The notes under the pieces: generated by a model
Database searches by the model: none
The model's input: only the letters and a program-made list of their open reading frames with translations
What the model was told of the DNA's origin: nothing
Assembly (NCBI GenBank): GCA_030268105.1
Contig: BSDZ01000101.1
Span: 1,178,001-1,242,000 of the forward strand
Direction: 5' to 3'
Length of the DNA stretch: 64,000 bases
DNA from: Volvox africanus
Taxonomy: Eukaryota > Chlorophyta > Chlorophyceae > Chlamydomonadales > Volvocaceae
Program-made: the position numbers and the translations under genes
Shown here: positions 13,663-24,794 of the stretch, one piece after another
Numbering within the stretch: the first letter of the stretch is position 1
How the letters are laid out: every line of letters begins with the position of its first letter

Positions 13663-14848
13663 TTGTGTATTTCCCGAGGACTTCTGGACTGAAGCGCTGC
13701 GCGAGATGGCCAAGGCGACTGGGGCTGGGGTGGGAGCCGTGGGACTCATTTATGCAGATTCTGACTGGTGCAGTGTATATTATGTGATTCCATTCTTATG
13801 AGGATGACGCCTGAACGCTGCGGACGGGAACTTTGACTGCGACTATGATGTGGAGTATGTTGGGAACGGTGAACAAAAGTGGAACGAGGACCGAAGATAT
13901 GAGTGAAGTAAGCGAGCGATGGGGCATGCCGCAAGCGCGACCAGGCAAGCGAGCGCGTACAGAATGTGGCACAAGATACAGCGTGCTGTGCATGGGAAAG
14001 TACTTTGCTCTCAAAGCAAACGGTCATTTGAGGTTATTACGTGTCGACTTAGTGTGGCGCCTCATCGCGACAGACGCGAAACATGAGGAGATGTTTCGAT
14101 GATGTCCTAGCCTTCTATTGAAAAATTAATGCCATATGAATGGGCGATATTGAATATGTTTGCCAAAACTGATGTACGTGCGTGAGTCTGTCGATCCAGG
14201 CCTAGCTGTCTGACTAAGGCCGAATACCTGCGTGCATTCATGGGATTCCAAAAACCAAGGCATTGTTTTTCCTTTTTTAACTCTCGCTTTTTTCGCTCAC
14301 CCTTGCATTCTCCCCGCTATCAGAATAGCCTACCAAGCTAGCACGCGCTGAACACACTTATCCGAGCTGTAAAAAAATTTAATTACCTTCAGGTGCTCCG
14401 CCTATACATCAGTTCAAACCTCCCCGCAATATTGCTTTTGTGATTGAATATCCCCTTGTACGCTTTCGTACGGGAGATAGAAAGTCGGACCTGCGAACTA
14501 GTGACGAGGCTGACAGGACACAAAACATCGATTGGACTTCAGGAAAAATATTTCCCAATATCTACTTGTTAGATTGAGACCTCTGAAAGAGTGGAAATTT
14601 GCAAGATTGTGTGACCAATCTCATAGCTGATCGGGTTAATGAAAGTTACCTGCGATTTTTACACGAGACAACCCCCAATCACACAACTTTTAATTGATGA
14701 AAGTTAAATTTAAAAGGGGAAAAGCTATCTCCTGCTTACTTGGCCACGTCTTCCACTTCAGTGACTCAGCAAAAGTCATGACTGTATCTTTATTATAAAA
14801 TTACAATTTAGTCCAACAGTTTCATTTTGTGCTGGGAAGCGTGCTCTT
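13663..14848. other. Intergenic region, AT-richer
   Basis: No supported gene. Composition shifts to AT-rich between about 14250 and 14830, just before the glycosyltransferase, and probably includes its promoter. Short frames at 13515-14102 (+) directly after the CDC6 stop have no recognisable content and probably lie in the 3' untranslated region. Confidence 0.5.
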
Positions 14849-17800
14849 ATGTGGTGCAGCTATTACGCTGCATGCAACTCGTATGGAAAGTCTTGTGACA
14901 ATTCGGGCTATGAGGAGCTAGCTACGTCGACTAGCTCTGCGGGGAGTGGGTTCCGTGCCAAAGTGTACTTACGCGAGCGCACTGGGCCAACTGAAGCATC
15001 TCTGGCTGATGAGTGGCTGAGTTCCCAGCCCTGCAGATTGAGTCCAATCCACTTGCGCAAGTCTCAGGCTGTAGCACAGCAGCACGGGCGCGACCATGAC
15101 CCTGCACCGGTCCCAGTTCCAGCCTCAACTTCACCCCTACCGCCACGACCGGGGCCAACGGACTGGAACTCACCATCGTGCTCCTCATCCAAAACCACCA
15201 TATACTCGAACGGGTCTGTGTGTCCCTATCCCTACCTTCACACCAACTTGCCCCGCTTTTTACCGTTCCTGGCGCTCCTACTATTACTACCTTTTCTCGT
15301 CCCCGTTTCCTCCTCGGTCACGTTAAAAACGAACACACAGCTACGGCTCGAACTTGACCTGCGGCAACTCCAGCAGACCGTGGCCTCCACGAGTTTTCTC
15401 GGCGACGTAAACCCGAACCCGAACCCATCCGGAAGCCAGGACAGCACGTCCAGCGAAACCTCCGCTGCCGCTACCACAACAACCACGAGCAGCAGTAACG
15501 CCACCACGGCCAACGCCATAAGGGATCAGTCCTCCTGCTCCTCCTCTACCACCGCACAACCCGATGTTGACGCTCCCTCCTATGAGCTCCCAGGAAACCC
15601 CAGCGAGCTCACCACCTGCCTCAATACCCACCAGCCCGACATAAAAGGCACCTCCTGGGTTGATGCCATGCGCGACCAACCCACCTATTTTAAGGTCGTG
15701 GGCATGTGGTGGTCGAGGAAGCGCGCCGACGTGCCAGTGACCATAACCACGCAGCTGTCGTGGAATCGCAAGTGGCAGCTCAAGGCTATGTGCCGATCCT
15801 GGGCCGGACCGATTGCCGCCGTCATGCACATGCCAGTGCTGCTGCCGCGTCTGACACGCAGCCGTGATGCGGAGCTGGGTGACGTGTCGAATGCGACCTT
15901 GCAGAGAGCAGTTGACACCGTTGCTGCTTTCCACGCGCGCCTGGACGCCACCCAGCCCTGCAAACTGGACCTCATGCTGCTAGCGGAGCCATACCGAGAC
16001 GGTAGGACAGGACCCGCCCGGGGAGAGGACGTGGGGGCGGCAATGACCCTTAATGAGGGGTCAGGCCAAATTTAAATCAGGCCCAATGGACTGACGGGGG
16101 AGGGGCCCTGGGGAGGTTCGCCAGCAGCTGGTATGGCACCCGCGTGGCAGCAGGCAAGGGAGCTATGGCAGCGGGCTCCATACGTGATCTCTAAGGAACA
16201 GGAAAGAGGGGAGGCGGAGAGGGAAAAAGGGAGGTAGATGAATAAATGGGGGAGTGGGAAGAGGAGCCGGCACATAATTTGGTAAGCAACAGGCTTAGGG
16301 ATGATAAGTCGCAGCTTAGCAGGTCGGAACTTGCAAAGGGAAGCCTGCAAGCACACAGTATTGCGGTTGCCACGAATGCCACGAGTGTGAATTTTCAACT
16401 GGAATAAGTAAATCAACTATTCACCCCCACCCCCACCCACCCCGCTAACCTTCCCCCCATGCCTCGCAGCGGCCTGCTCCCACGCTCTCACGCGCGCTCA
16501 TCCGCACGCTTTCAGTCCCGCCCCTTTCCTATCCCATTTCCCCCTCCTCTTCGTGGCTCAGGCAAGTCGCTTGTCCTCTACCCAGTGAACACATTGCGCA
16601 ATTACGCGCGGCTGATGGCTCGAACCCCTCTGATCGGCCTAGTGGACGTCGACCTCATCGTCTCCAGCAACCTGCGCGACGAGCTGCTGAATACCTCCAT
16701 CGCAGCCCGCTATCTGGTGCAGGCCCGAGAGGCGGTGGCGGTGGCGGCTGCCGGGAAAGCCGGTCCCCTCTTCTCTACGGGGTCTTCGCGTCTAGATGGA
16801 ATACCGGGGTCAGTCGTGGCACAACTGAACCTGACCGCGGCGAGGACCGCCCAGGGGCCGCGCGCAGCGTGGGTGCTGCCGGCATTTGAGACCCGCGGTG
16901 GCTCGGTGAGTTTGCAGGTGGAGCGCGCGGAGAAGCTGGCGGCGGGTGGCAGCAAGAGCAGGCTGCACTCGTTTTATAAGCAAGGCAAGGTGCGCAGTCC
17001 GTGGTGCTTGGGCCGAATGGGTATGCAAATGTGTGTGTGTGTGTGCCGCGCGCATGTGTGTGTGTGTGTGCATGTGCATGTTCGTACGCGATCTGTACCG
17101 TATGCGGGCACCAGGGGATCGGGGCGAAGGAGCGATAGCATGGGGAGAGCTTGAAGGCGAACCGGGTGATATGTGTGTGTATGTGTGCGGTGAGACTGAA
17201 GACGGGGCTGGGGCTGGGGCTGGGGCTGGCGACGGGGCTGGGGACGGGGTCATGAAGACGGTCGAATTAAATATATGGGGTGGCTAGTTGACTCCAGGGG
17301 GCGGTAAGGATGAGGGCATAAGGCCCGGGAACGACCTAGACTGGACCCAGATCGACTGGCGACTTCACGTCCCACCTGCTCTCAGCCTGGTGGGAGCCTT
17401 ATTCGTGAGTGAATGTTGTCATCGTTGGTTCTATCGCGTTCAGGCATTGCTTGTATGCCCCCTAACCACCCAGCCATCAACGAAGGGTCCTTTCGTATTC
17501 ATAACTTCCGTTGCCCACTCCAGATGCTATCCTCCCGATGAAGTCATTCTGCCTTATATACACGCTCGGCCCCCGGCAGGTTCTTCGTTTCGATTGGGGC
17601 TCAACGGGACATAAGAATACGGATTACAGCAGATGGTTCAGTACTGCGGAGCCGTACGTGGTGGAGTGGTACGACCGCTACGAGCCGTGGGTGTTTGTCG
17701 ACCGGCTCAGCTCGTCCTGGTCGGACGCGCGCTTCCGCGGCTACGGCAAAAACAAGATAAGCCATATCCGTGCGTTGGCGTACGATGGGTACGAACTGCG

Positions 17801-17948
17801 AGTGCACCCGTCCGCCTTCCTCATCCACCGGCCCCACCTGGAGAGCAGCTCTTCAAGCGCACATGCGCGAGGAGCACTATACGGCAAGAAGACAAAGACG
17901 TCATCCATGTACGGACATAATGCCTATCTATATGAGATGGTGCGTTGA
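14849..17948 (+). CDS. Type II membrane glycosyltransferase, GT49 (LARGE/B4GAT1-like)
   Basis: Three exons (14849-16001, 16562-16989, 17580-17948) join in phase to about 649 residues. GT49 enzymes are Golgi glycosyltransferases such as the dystroglycan glucuronyltransferases of animals; the acceptor here is unknown. A long N-terminus precedes one membrane span at about residues 133-152 (PFLALLLLLPFLVPV), then a Ser/Thr-rich stem. The catalytic part starts with VPVTITTQLSWNRKWQL. Next come YPVNTLRNYARLMART and the DxD motif in LIGLVDVDLIVSS, then WVLPAFE, then GSTGHKNTDYSRW. It ends with YEPWVFVDR, GYGKNKISH and SAFLIHRPH, all in the order usual for the family. The start is the first in-frame ATG, giving an unusually long cytosolic tail of about 130 residues. 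The end is taken as EMVR-stop, but GTGCGT after EM could be a donor to a further exon. Confidence 0.83.
17034..17250. repeat. (GT)n and GGGGCT-rich tracts in GT49 intron 2
   Basis: GT-rich runs at about 17034-17082 and again near 17171-17189 are followed by a GGGGCT hexamer array at about 17204-17250. All lie inside the second intron of the glycosyltransferase and make both strands appear open. Confidence 0.75.
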
Positions 17949-20448
17949 GGAGGAGGTGTTCGTGTGCGTGACGCAAGAGCTAAGCGGCCTGGTCGTACCG
18001 GCTAACCCAAAACTGATGCGCCATGGTTACATCCTCTCTTTCTTTCTTCTAAACCAGGGTTTCAAACCCCCCTTGCTCCCCCCCCCATTGACATGCACGC
18101 ACATATAAGCACATATAAGCACACACATAAAATATAAAATGAAATATAATGTAATATAATATAATATAATATAATATAATATAATATAATATAATATAAT
18201 ATAATATAATATAATATAATATAATATAATATAATATAATATAATATAATATAATATAATATAATATAATATAATATAATATAATATAATATAATATAAT
18301 ATAATATAATATAATATAATATAATATAATATAATATAATATAATATAATATAATATAATATAATATAATATAATATAATATAATATAATATAATATAAT
18401 ATAATATTTTTTACAAATTAGAGCGCTAAAATGACCCTCTGGCTCCCCGTGATCCCTCGACCGGTCAGATTCAACTGAGCATGGCGTACGGCAACTACAC
18501 GCCTGTCGTTGACCCGGCTACCGCAGCCTGTAGGGATAAGCTCAGCTGGTGGCAGCAGCGACCCAGAACAGGCAACGGTGACAGCTAGAAGTAGAAAGTA
18601 GACCCGACACATTTTAGAGCGTGGTGGGCCACAGCAGCGACAGCCTCCAGCTGCGGGACCCCCTTTCCCCCCCTTCCTCCCTCCCTTCCCACTCACGGCC
18701 GGGGACACATTCACTTCGGTCTCTGAAGGTGTCTAGGCATCCGCCATCCGGCGCGGTCCAGTGCGATATGCGGTCGATGGCAGTAAGCCGGCTAGCTACT
18801 TGCCGGAGGCAAGCCGGTCATAATAGATGCTCATTGCAGCACCCGGGACTTCATGTAGCGATCTGCCCCGATGGACACAACAGTGGCATGCTCTTCCCGG
18901 TAGTTCTTTCCTCTCTTCCTCACCCGTCCATGGGGGGCCGAATTAAGACAATGGACCCAGTCACATGAACCTGGGCGGCAGCGGCGTGTCCTCCCGGAAA
19001 GCAAAGAGGCTTCAAAGCAGGAGCTCGAAGATCATTGCGAACCTTGATCCTCCCGATCCGAACTCAACCGATTCCGGCGGTCAGATGTTGTCTACCTGGT
19101 GCGCATCCGAAGTTGGCAGCAAGTGCGGGCATTGACTGAGCCGCTGGACTGATATTGTAGAGCGGAACAATGGCTTGTGTTTGTTTGAGTTGGGGTTTGA
19201 GTTGAGTTCGGGCGGCACAACCTGGCAATAGTCATGCATGTTGACTTGCCAAATTGGGGGCTGGGTTCTCGCAGCTGGGCTGGATAGAGGCAGCCCTATC
19301 GGCACTTTCAGACGCGCACTCCAAGAGTGATCCCACAACCACAGCAATAATGCTTGCCTCTCAGAAGCGAACGCAGGAGGAGGGGATGGAGATGAAAAGC
19401 AATATATCCGGGTGCAGGATGCACACGGCCGCTAAATTCAAGAGGAGAGGGGCCTGGGATGGGACTGCGTCAGAACTGTCGACCGTCGGAGATAGCTGGT
19501 GATGACTTCGCTACGGCAGGTTTTGGGTCGTATTGTGCGGTGTTGAATGGCGTATTTGTGTCTTAGAGCTGTCAAATGAGAAAGGTGAGAGTAACGCATG
19601 CTGCAATCATGACGGTTACCAACTGCGGGACTGCTAATGGTCGTTACAACGAAACCCGATTAAGTGCTTGGTGAGGAGATGGCGATTGCTTTTATGACCT
19701 GCTGGATCAAAGAACCTACCAAAAGAAACACACACACCAATCAACGCATATGCTACTCAGGACAGCAATACTTCACCCCATAAACCTTGGAGCATCTACA
19801 TTGTAGCTTGTTTTCAAGGCAAATTTTGAAGTATGATAGACGTCGCTACAATCATCGTTGAATGCTTTTAAACTGATAAACACAAAAGATGAATAGCAAA
19901 GGCAAGCTCCTTAATTCCAAATATGCTTCAGCAGGAAGCAGGCTTAATATAAGCTTGGGTTACTCTGGGTCTCGAGCGCGGCTTGGGAGGATAAGATGCG
20001 GTTACGTGTCCATGTTACACGAGCAGTCCATAAACCATACTGTGATCTACCCTATCACAAATTAACTGCTTGGATAACTGAAAGGCTGATGTATTGCATA
20101 CCGTTGGAGCCTGTCGTGCGGCTTGCCGTAGACACCTAAAGTAAGGCAGTCCACTGAAGAACTCACTTTCTTGTGTCCATGTCGTGTGGACTTCATGTCG
20201 GATAGGGCGTGATTATTCACTTTTAAACTATATAGTTTTACTGTAATGCAGTTCCTTTGCCCTCCTGAGACTCAATCTGGTGCCTTAAACGGGGAGTCAT
20301 TCCGCTTGAGGGCTTTTTGTCACCCCCTATAACAACGCGACGTATTGATTCGTGGGGATATTGTCATATAGGACAGAGGCTCGTACTCCGGCGTCGCCGT
20401 CATTACTTCTTTCGAGCATTCTTCAGAAACACGCGCCGTATTGTTGAT
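17949..20448. other. Region without a supported gene, around the ATAAT array
   Basis: Apart from the pentanucleotide array, there are two weak coding-like pieces on the + strand. One is near 18981-19137. The other is after a TCGCAG acceptor near 19276 and reads to a stop at 19502 (starts LGWIEAALSALSDAH). Either could be an extra 3' exon of the glycosyltransferase or belong to another gene; I could not connect them. From 19503 to 20448 I see nothing. Confidence 0.4.
18152..18407. repeat. (ATAAT)n pentanucleotide array, about 51 copies
   Basis: An essentially perfect 5-bp repeat of about 255 bp, preceded by less regular AATATAAT sequence from about 18130. Both strands consist almost only of A and T. 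It lies shortly after the predicted glycosyltransferase stop codon. Confidence 0.95.
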
Positions 20449-22809
20449 ATGGACGAGAAACGCTCGGAAAGTTTAAAGCAAAAGGCACAGGTTGGTATCG
20501 GAAGCGCCCGTTACTGAACCGCGCCGTGGGGTCAGGCGCGCCTGCAGCCATGGGGCCTGTGTATAACTGAACAAATGAAGGTTGCCATGGATGGGCACTC
20601 TCCCTGCCACAGCACTGACAAGTTGTTCTATTCGACCGGGCACGTTGCTGATCTCCCGCACTGCACATCAGTTTATGGAGGAAGACTGCTGTACTGTATC
20701 TTATCCTCTGGTAATGTTCGCTGCCCGGGTCGGAGTCTTTGCGGCTGCGCGTTATGCCTCCTCCTCCCGCCCCCCCCCTCCGAGGACGAGTCTTGATATT
20801 CCAGGCATCAGATGCATTAACGAGCTGACCTCGCCTGCCCCATGCGATCAAGCCCTTTTACGTTCACATTTGCGCGGATGAGCCGCACCTTTATGTTTCA
20901 CGCCGACCCTTGCATCATGCTGCTTCGCGCGGACAGTAAATTGCCGTATATACTACTGTTCCCTTTTCATAACATCTCTTGTTCGTCAACAGTTGAGTCA
21001 CCAGGAGATGATCAGCATCGTTACTTACATCCCGAGCTACTGCCGTACGTAAAAATCCCAAATTTAAATTCTACGTCTGAGAGCCCTATGTATTTCCCGC
21101 CTGCTCAGACGCCGTCACGTCGCGCAAGGCCGGCCCTTGCGGCACGTATTCGGGACCTCGCACATGACGAGGATAGTGAAGTTGAGAAGGCACTGCCCGC
21201 GAGCAAACTTCGGCCGCCACGGAATTTCGGTATGCACAACTGGCGGCTACCAGGTTTTGGCGGCGATGCGAGGCGCGGCCTGGATGCGACTCCAGCCAAG
21301 ACGAGGCGGCTGCAGCCCGTGAATGACCCGCGGAAGTACATTCAGATGGCAGCAGACAGCATGGCAGCAGGTGTGTTGGGCCGGAGCTGTGTGGCAGAAC
21401 CCTAAATATTGCTCGCTGAACGGAAGCTTGTTTGTTGCTCATTCGATCCTGTCACTTCATGCTGCAGTCCGCAAGCATTCAGCTGACCCTATGCCATTTG
21501 GGCCCTATGCCATGTGTACATAAGACCCAAAACCCAATCCTGCACAGCATTCCTTATATTTGCTTGTCGGGAAGCCCCGAATAAAAACCACCCAACCCCA
21601 ACATTCATGAAGGCGATTCCGTTGTGGCGCTGCCCAAGGAACTGCTCGGCACGCATGCCTACTGTTATTGGTGTGGAGATCTGAACCATACCAGGGGCGG
21701 TTGTCCTCTGACCCGCCACTCTGGACTGGATGAAACACAATTGCCTAAGGTAAAAGGATACAACGGCGTTCGCAAAAAGGCTCCCTCATCCGCCGATCGA
21801 CAGCCGGGAACTGCTACTGGAGAGATGCCAGCAGGACAGAACGTGCACGGTGAGGCATCCCGGGTGGGGAGAAGGGCCGTGAAGGCTTTACAGTTACTTT
21901 CCCGAGGTGCCTTACTAACATACCGCAGTCTAGCGACAGCATGCATGTACTTACGTGGTGCGTATTCTGGGGCCAACGTGGTATTTGTAATGTATCGACT
22001 GATTATTCAGCCGTTCTGCTGCAGGCGCTCCTGCCGTAGGTCCTCATAGCCTCATTGTTTGACCCTGCGGCGCTTGCATCTGACTTCTTCTAAAGTTCAG
22101 CGGAGTTCAGTATAGTCCAGGTCTATCCGGTCCTGCAATCTTCGTCGTCCGATGAATTGTACGTGAATTCCGTGCCTTGGCTTTGGTTAGTTGCCAGTTA
22201 TGATAAAACCGCTCATCAAGTGACCATCGACTTCCCTGATTGTGCATGTAAGACGTACACACAATCTGATTGGCGGAAGTTCTCCCGGCATATCTCAAAT
22301 CTCACCTTCTACTGGTGCTGTTGATGGAATCCCTGGTGACGCGCGCACTCCGTTTTGCTCCATTCGTTCTTTTATCAAACCGCCTGCTGGTTGGTGGTCA
22401 ATCGATTTTGCAGGCGAGATTGAGGATCCGCTACCTCCCTGGCTGTCCTCCGTTGGCCCAGCGACGCTTGAGCTCATGGCGGCGATTGACCAGGCGCACT
22501 GCTGGGCCACCGGACAAACCCCTGTGCACCGCACCGGATTTACCTCGATACCTAGGGCTGCCACGGCACTGCAGGGGCAATCGGCTGCGGCGGGACCATC
22601 TGGCGAGATGCTAAGCGCGAAGTTGGTACAGGCTGGGCTGTCAGGCAACGCGGCTGCTGCAGTAGATCAGGTCGTAGCGGACACCGGAAAGAACTTTTCT
22701 CTGACGAAGCCTCTCAGCTACGACGTCCTACTGTATCTGGCGGTGTGTATTGAGGTCAGGCTGGCAGATTTTGAGGAAGAAGCGGAGGAAGGACGGAAGA
22801 GGCGAGCAG
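20449..22809 (+). CDS. Unidentified protein with CCHC zinc knuckle
   Basis: I do not recognise the family. Three exons join in phase: 20449-20494 (starts MDEKRSESLKQKAQ), 20993-21370 and 21613-21749. A later exon with a long open frame ends at a donor at 22810. Its start, somewhere in 22253-22419, is not resolved, and a basic tail exon may follow near 22909-22962. The second exon is basic and proline-rich. The third encodes CYWCGDLNHTRGGC, an exact C-x2-C-x4-H-x4-C zinc knuckle, usually an RNA- or ssDNA-binding module. The last exon has an acidic, proline-bearing start (EIEDPLPPWLSS), an alanine-rich helical part, a hydrophobic helix near SYDVLLYLAVCIEV and an acidic/basic end (EEEAEEGRKRR). 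No protease or reverse transcriptase lies nearby, so a host RNA-binding protein or a domesticated gag are both open. Confidence 0.5.
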
Positions 22810-22962
22810 GTGAGAACGAGCACAGTCAAGCAGTTCATGACCTCCCCACTAACTAGTCTACCCCTAAGCTCCATGTCAGTGGACGGCGCGCATGTTTTCA
22901 GGATAGAGGAGGCAAGAGGAGGCAAGAGGCGAATAAGGCGTGTGGTGCTTGCTGGCCGATGA

Positions 22963-24794
22963 TGAACGGTCTCTCAGTCAAACGGACCCGGTTTGCTTTA
23001 CCTGGCTGGACATAACGAAGAGCTGCTCTCTCTGTGCATATCCTGTAACTGGTTGCCATCCTTGTGATATAACCCCCGTAAACCACTGTTTGCTTTCCAT
23101 ATGAAGTCTACCTTCACGCTATATCCCAAGAGACTACGCAGGTCTCCCTATCATATACCTCGAGTGTTCCTTGTCGTGTGCCAGTGAAAGGGGTCCGGTC
23201 TGCTGGTGGTTGCGGCCCACCTGAAGATAAGCTATCACGTATGAGTTATCCTTTGGCCTTCAAGGTCGAACTATGTGTTGACCGCCTTTGTTGTGTCATG
23301 ATATGATTCAAAACTGCCCACCTAGAATCCATATTTTTAACGTTCTCAGGCGAAGGTGCTCAAACGATGGGGCTGGACGGCGGGAGCAACTGAGCTGATG
23401 TGATATGCGACCAGTGTTAAGACTGGCCATGACGAGATGAGCAGTGCCAAGGCGAGGCAGGTAAAAGAAGTGTGGCACAGTCTTCAACAATCGCATTTGT
23501 TGAAGACTGTGATGCCTCATTAGCCGGATGAGCGCCAGCGGTGGGTGCCTTGGCAGCATGCAGTGAAGCGGCCTGGAGTGATGGAATGGTGCTGACCCAG
23601 GACAGGGGCTGGGTTATCAGGGAAGCTTTCCTAGTTTCTATTGAACTGGTATTTTCGTAGCGCAGAGAGAGACACTGCTTTGGTTATGCGTTTCCACTTG
23701 CAGGTCGGTCCAAGCTTTGTAAGCCGGAGTGAGTCTTCCCATCTGTTGCGCGGAAGACATGCACGACGAATTTTGAATTTTGGGGCCCCTGATCTGCTGT
23801 CGTCATTGCATCCCAACAAAGTGGGTATATATTAGTTGCTACGAGATCAGATAGGTGAAGGAAATGTCGTATACGCTTGCAGAATCGGAGTACCGTATAG
23901 CATTTGGCCGGACACAGAACTCAATCCACATACGTGCTGATGTTTGTAAATGCAAGTTCATCGTGTTTGGTTGTTGTTGATGAAGTTCATCTGAAAAGTG
24001 CAATTGTGTGCCGTACGCGTACATGCGACTATTGTACTTACACTTGCAGTCTATGCAGGATCGCTATCAAGTTGTGCAGCACTCTGTAAGTGATATGAGG
24101 ATTATATCAAGAGTATATCGTTAGCATTTGAACTTAACCATTCAGGAACATACGTACATGCCCCCGTTCATGCTCGCACCAATCCCAAATATACAGGAGG
24201 TGTTGTAACACTAACCCAAGCCCACAACAACCTGCAACCACCACATGCCACATGCAGCTCCCGAGTAGAGTGCTCCACAGAAGGGCACATTATGAGTGGT
24301 AGCAAGTTCACCGGGTCATTTCTCAAACACACAACAAATTTTCCGAAATTCGCTCTGCGACGAGCACTGCTAGTCTACATTCTTAAAATAGGGGGGCACA
24401 CGTGGTGAATAGGGGATGTGGAAAGGAAACGTGCCCAAGCCAGAAGTCGAGTGCTTCATATATCATGCTGAAGTACAGTGAACACTGCGACCGGCGCGAT
24501 GAACGCATCTTCTGCAGACATGCCCACACTTCAAGCGTAGTAAAGCACTCTTCATTTGCGAGGGTTTCAGTGCTTCAAAGCGGCCCCCGCGTGGATGTAA
24601 CCAACACCAGTTAACCCGCGGTCACGTGGAATGGAAATGTTAGAACGCAGTTTCCTATCAAAGTACAATCACCAATTCTGTATCAATTCCTCAAGTGCTC
24701 TTGGTGAAAGGGTACCAGGGCACGGGTGAACAAACGCCTCTTCGTACTCCACTGACGATGTATCGGGTAAGCCAAATCAATGCCACTAAGATGT
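22963..24794. other. Intergenic region
   Basis: No supported gene between the zinc-knuckle gene (+) and the end of the C2-XYPPX gene (-). It contains the hairpin at 23476-23511. Short frames on both strands have no family resemblance. Confidence 0.5.
23476..23511. repeat. Perfect 15-bp inverted repeat with 6-nt loop
   Basis: The arms CACAGTCTTCAACAA and its exact complement enclose TCGCAT. The flanks extend the pairing imperfectly. It sits in a gene-free stretch and would form a tight stem-loop if transcribed. Confidence 0.75.
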
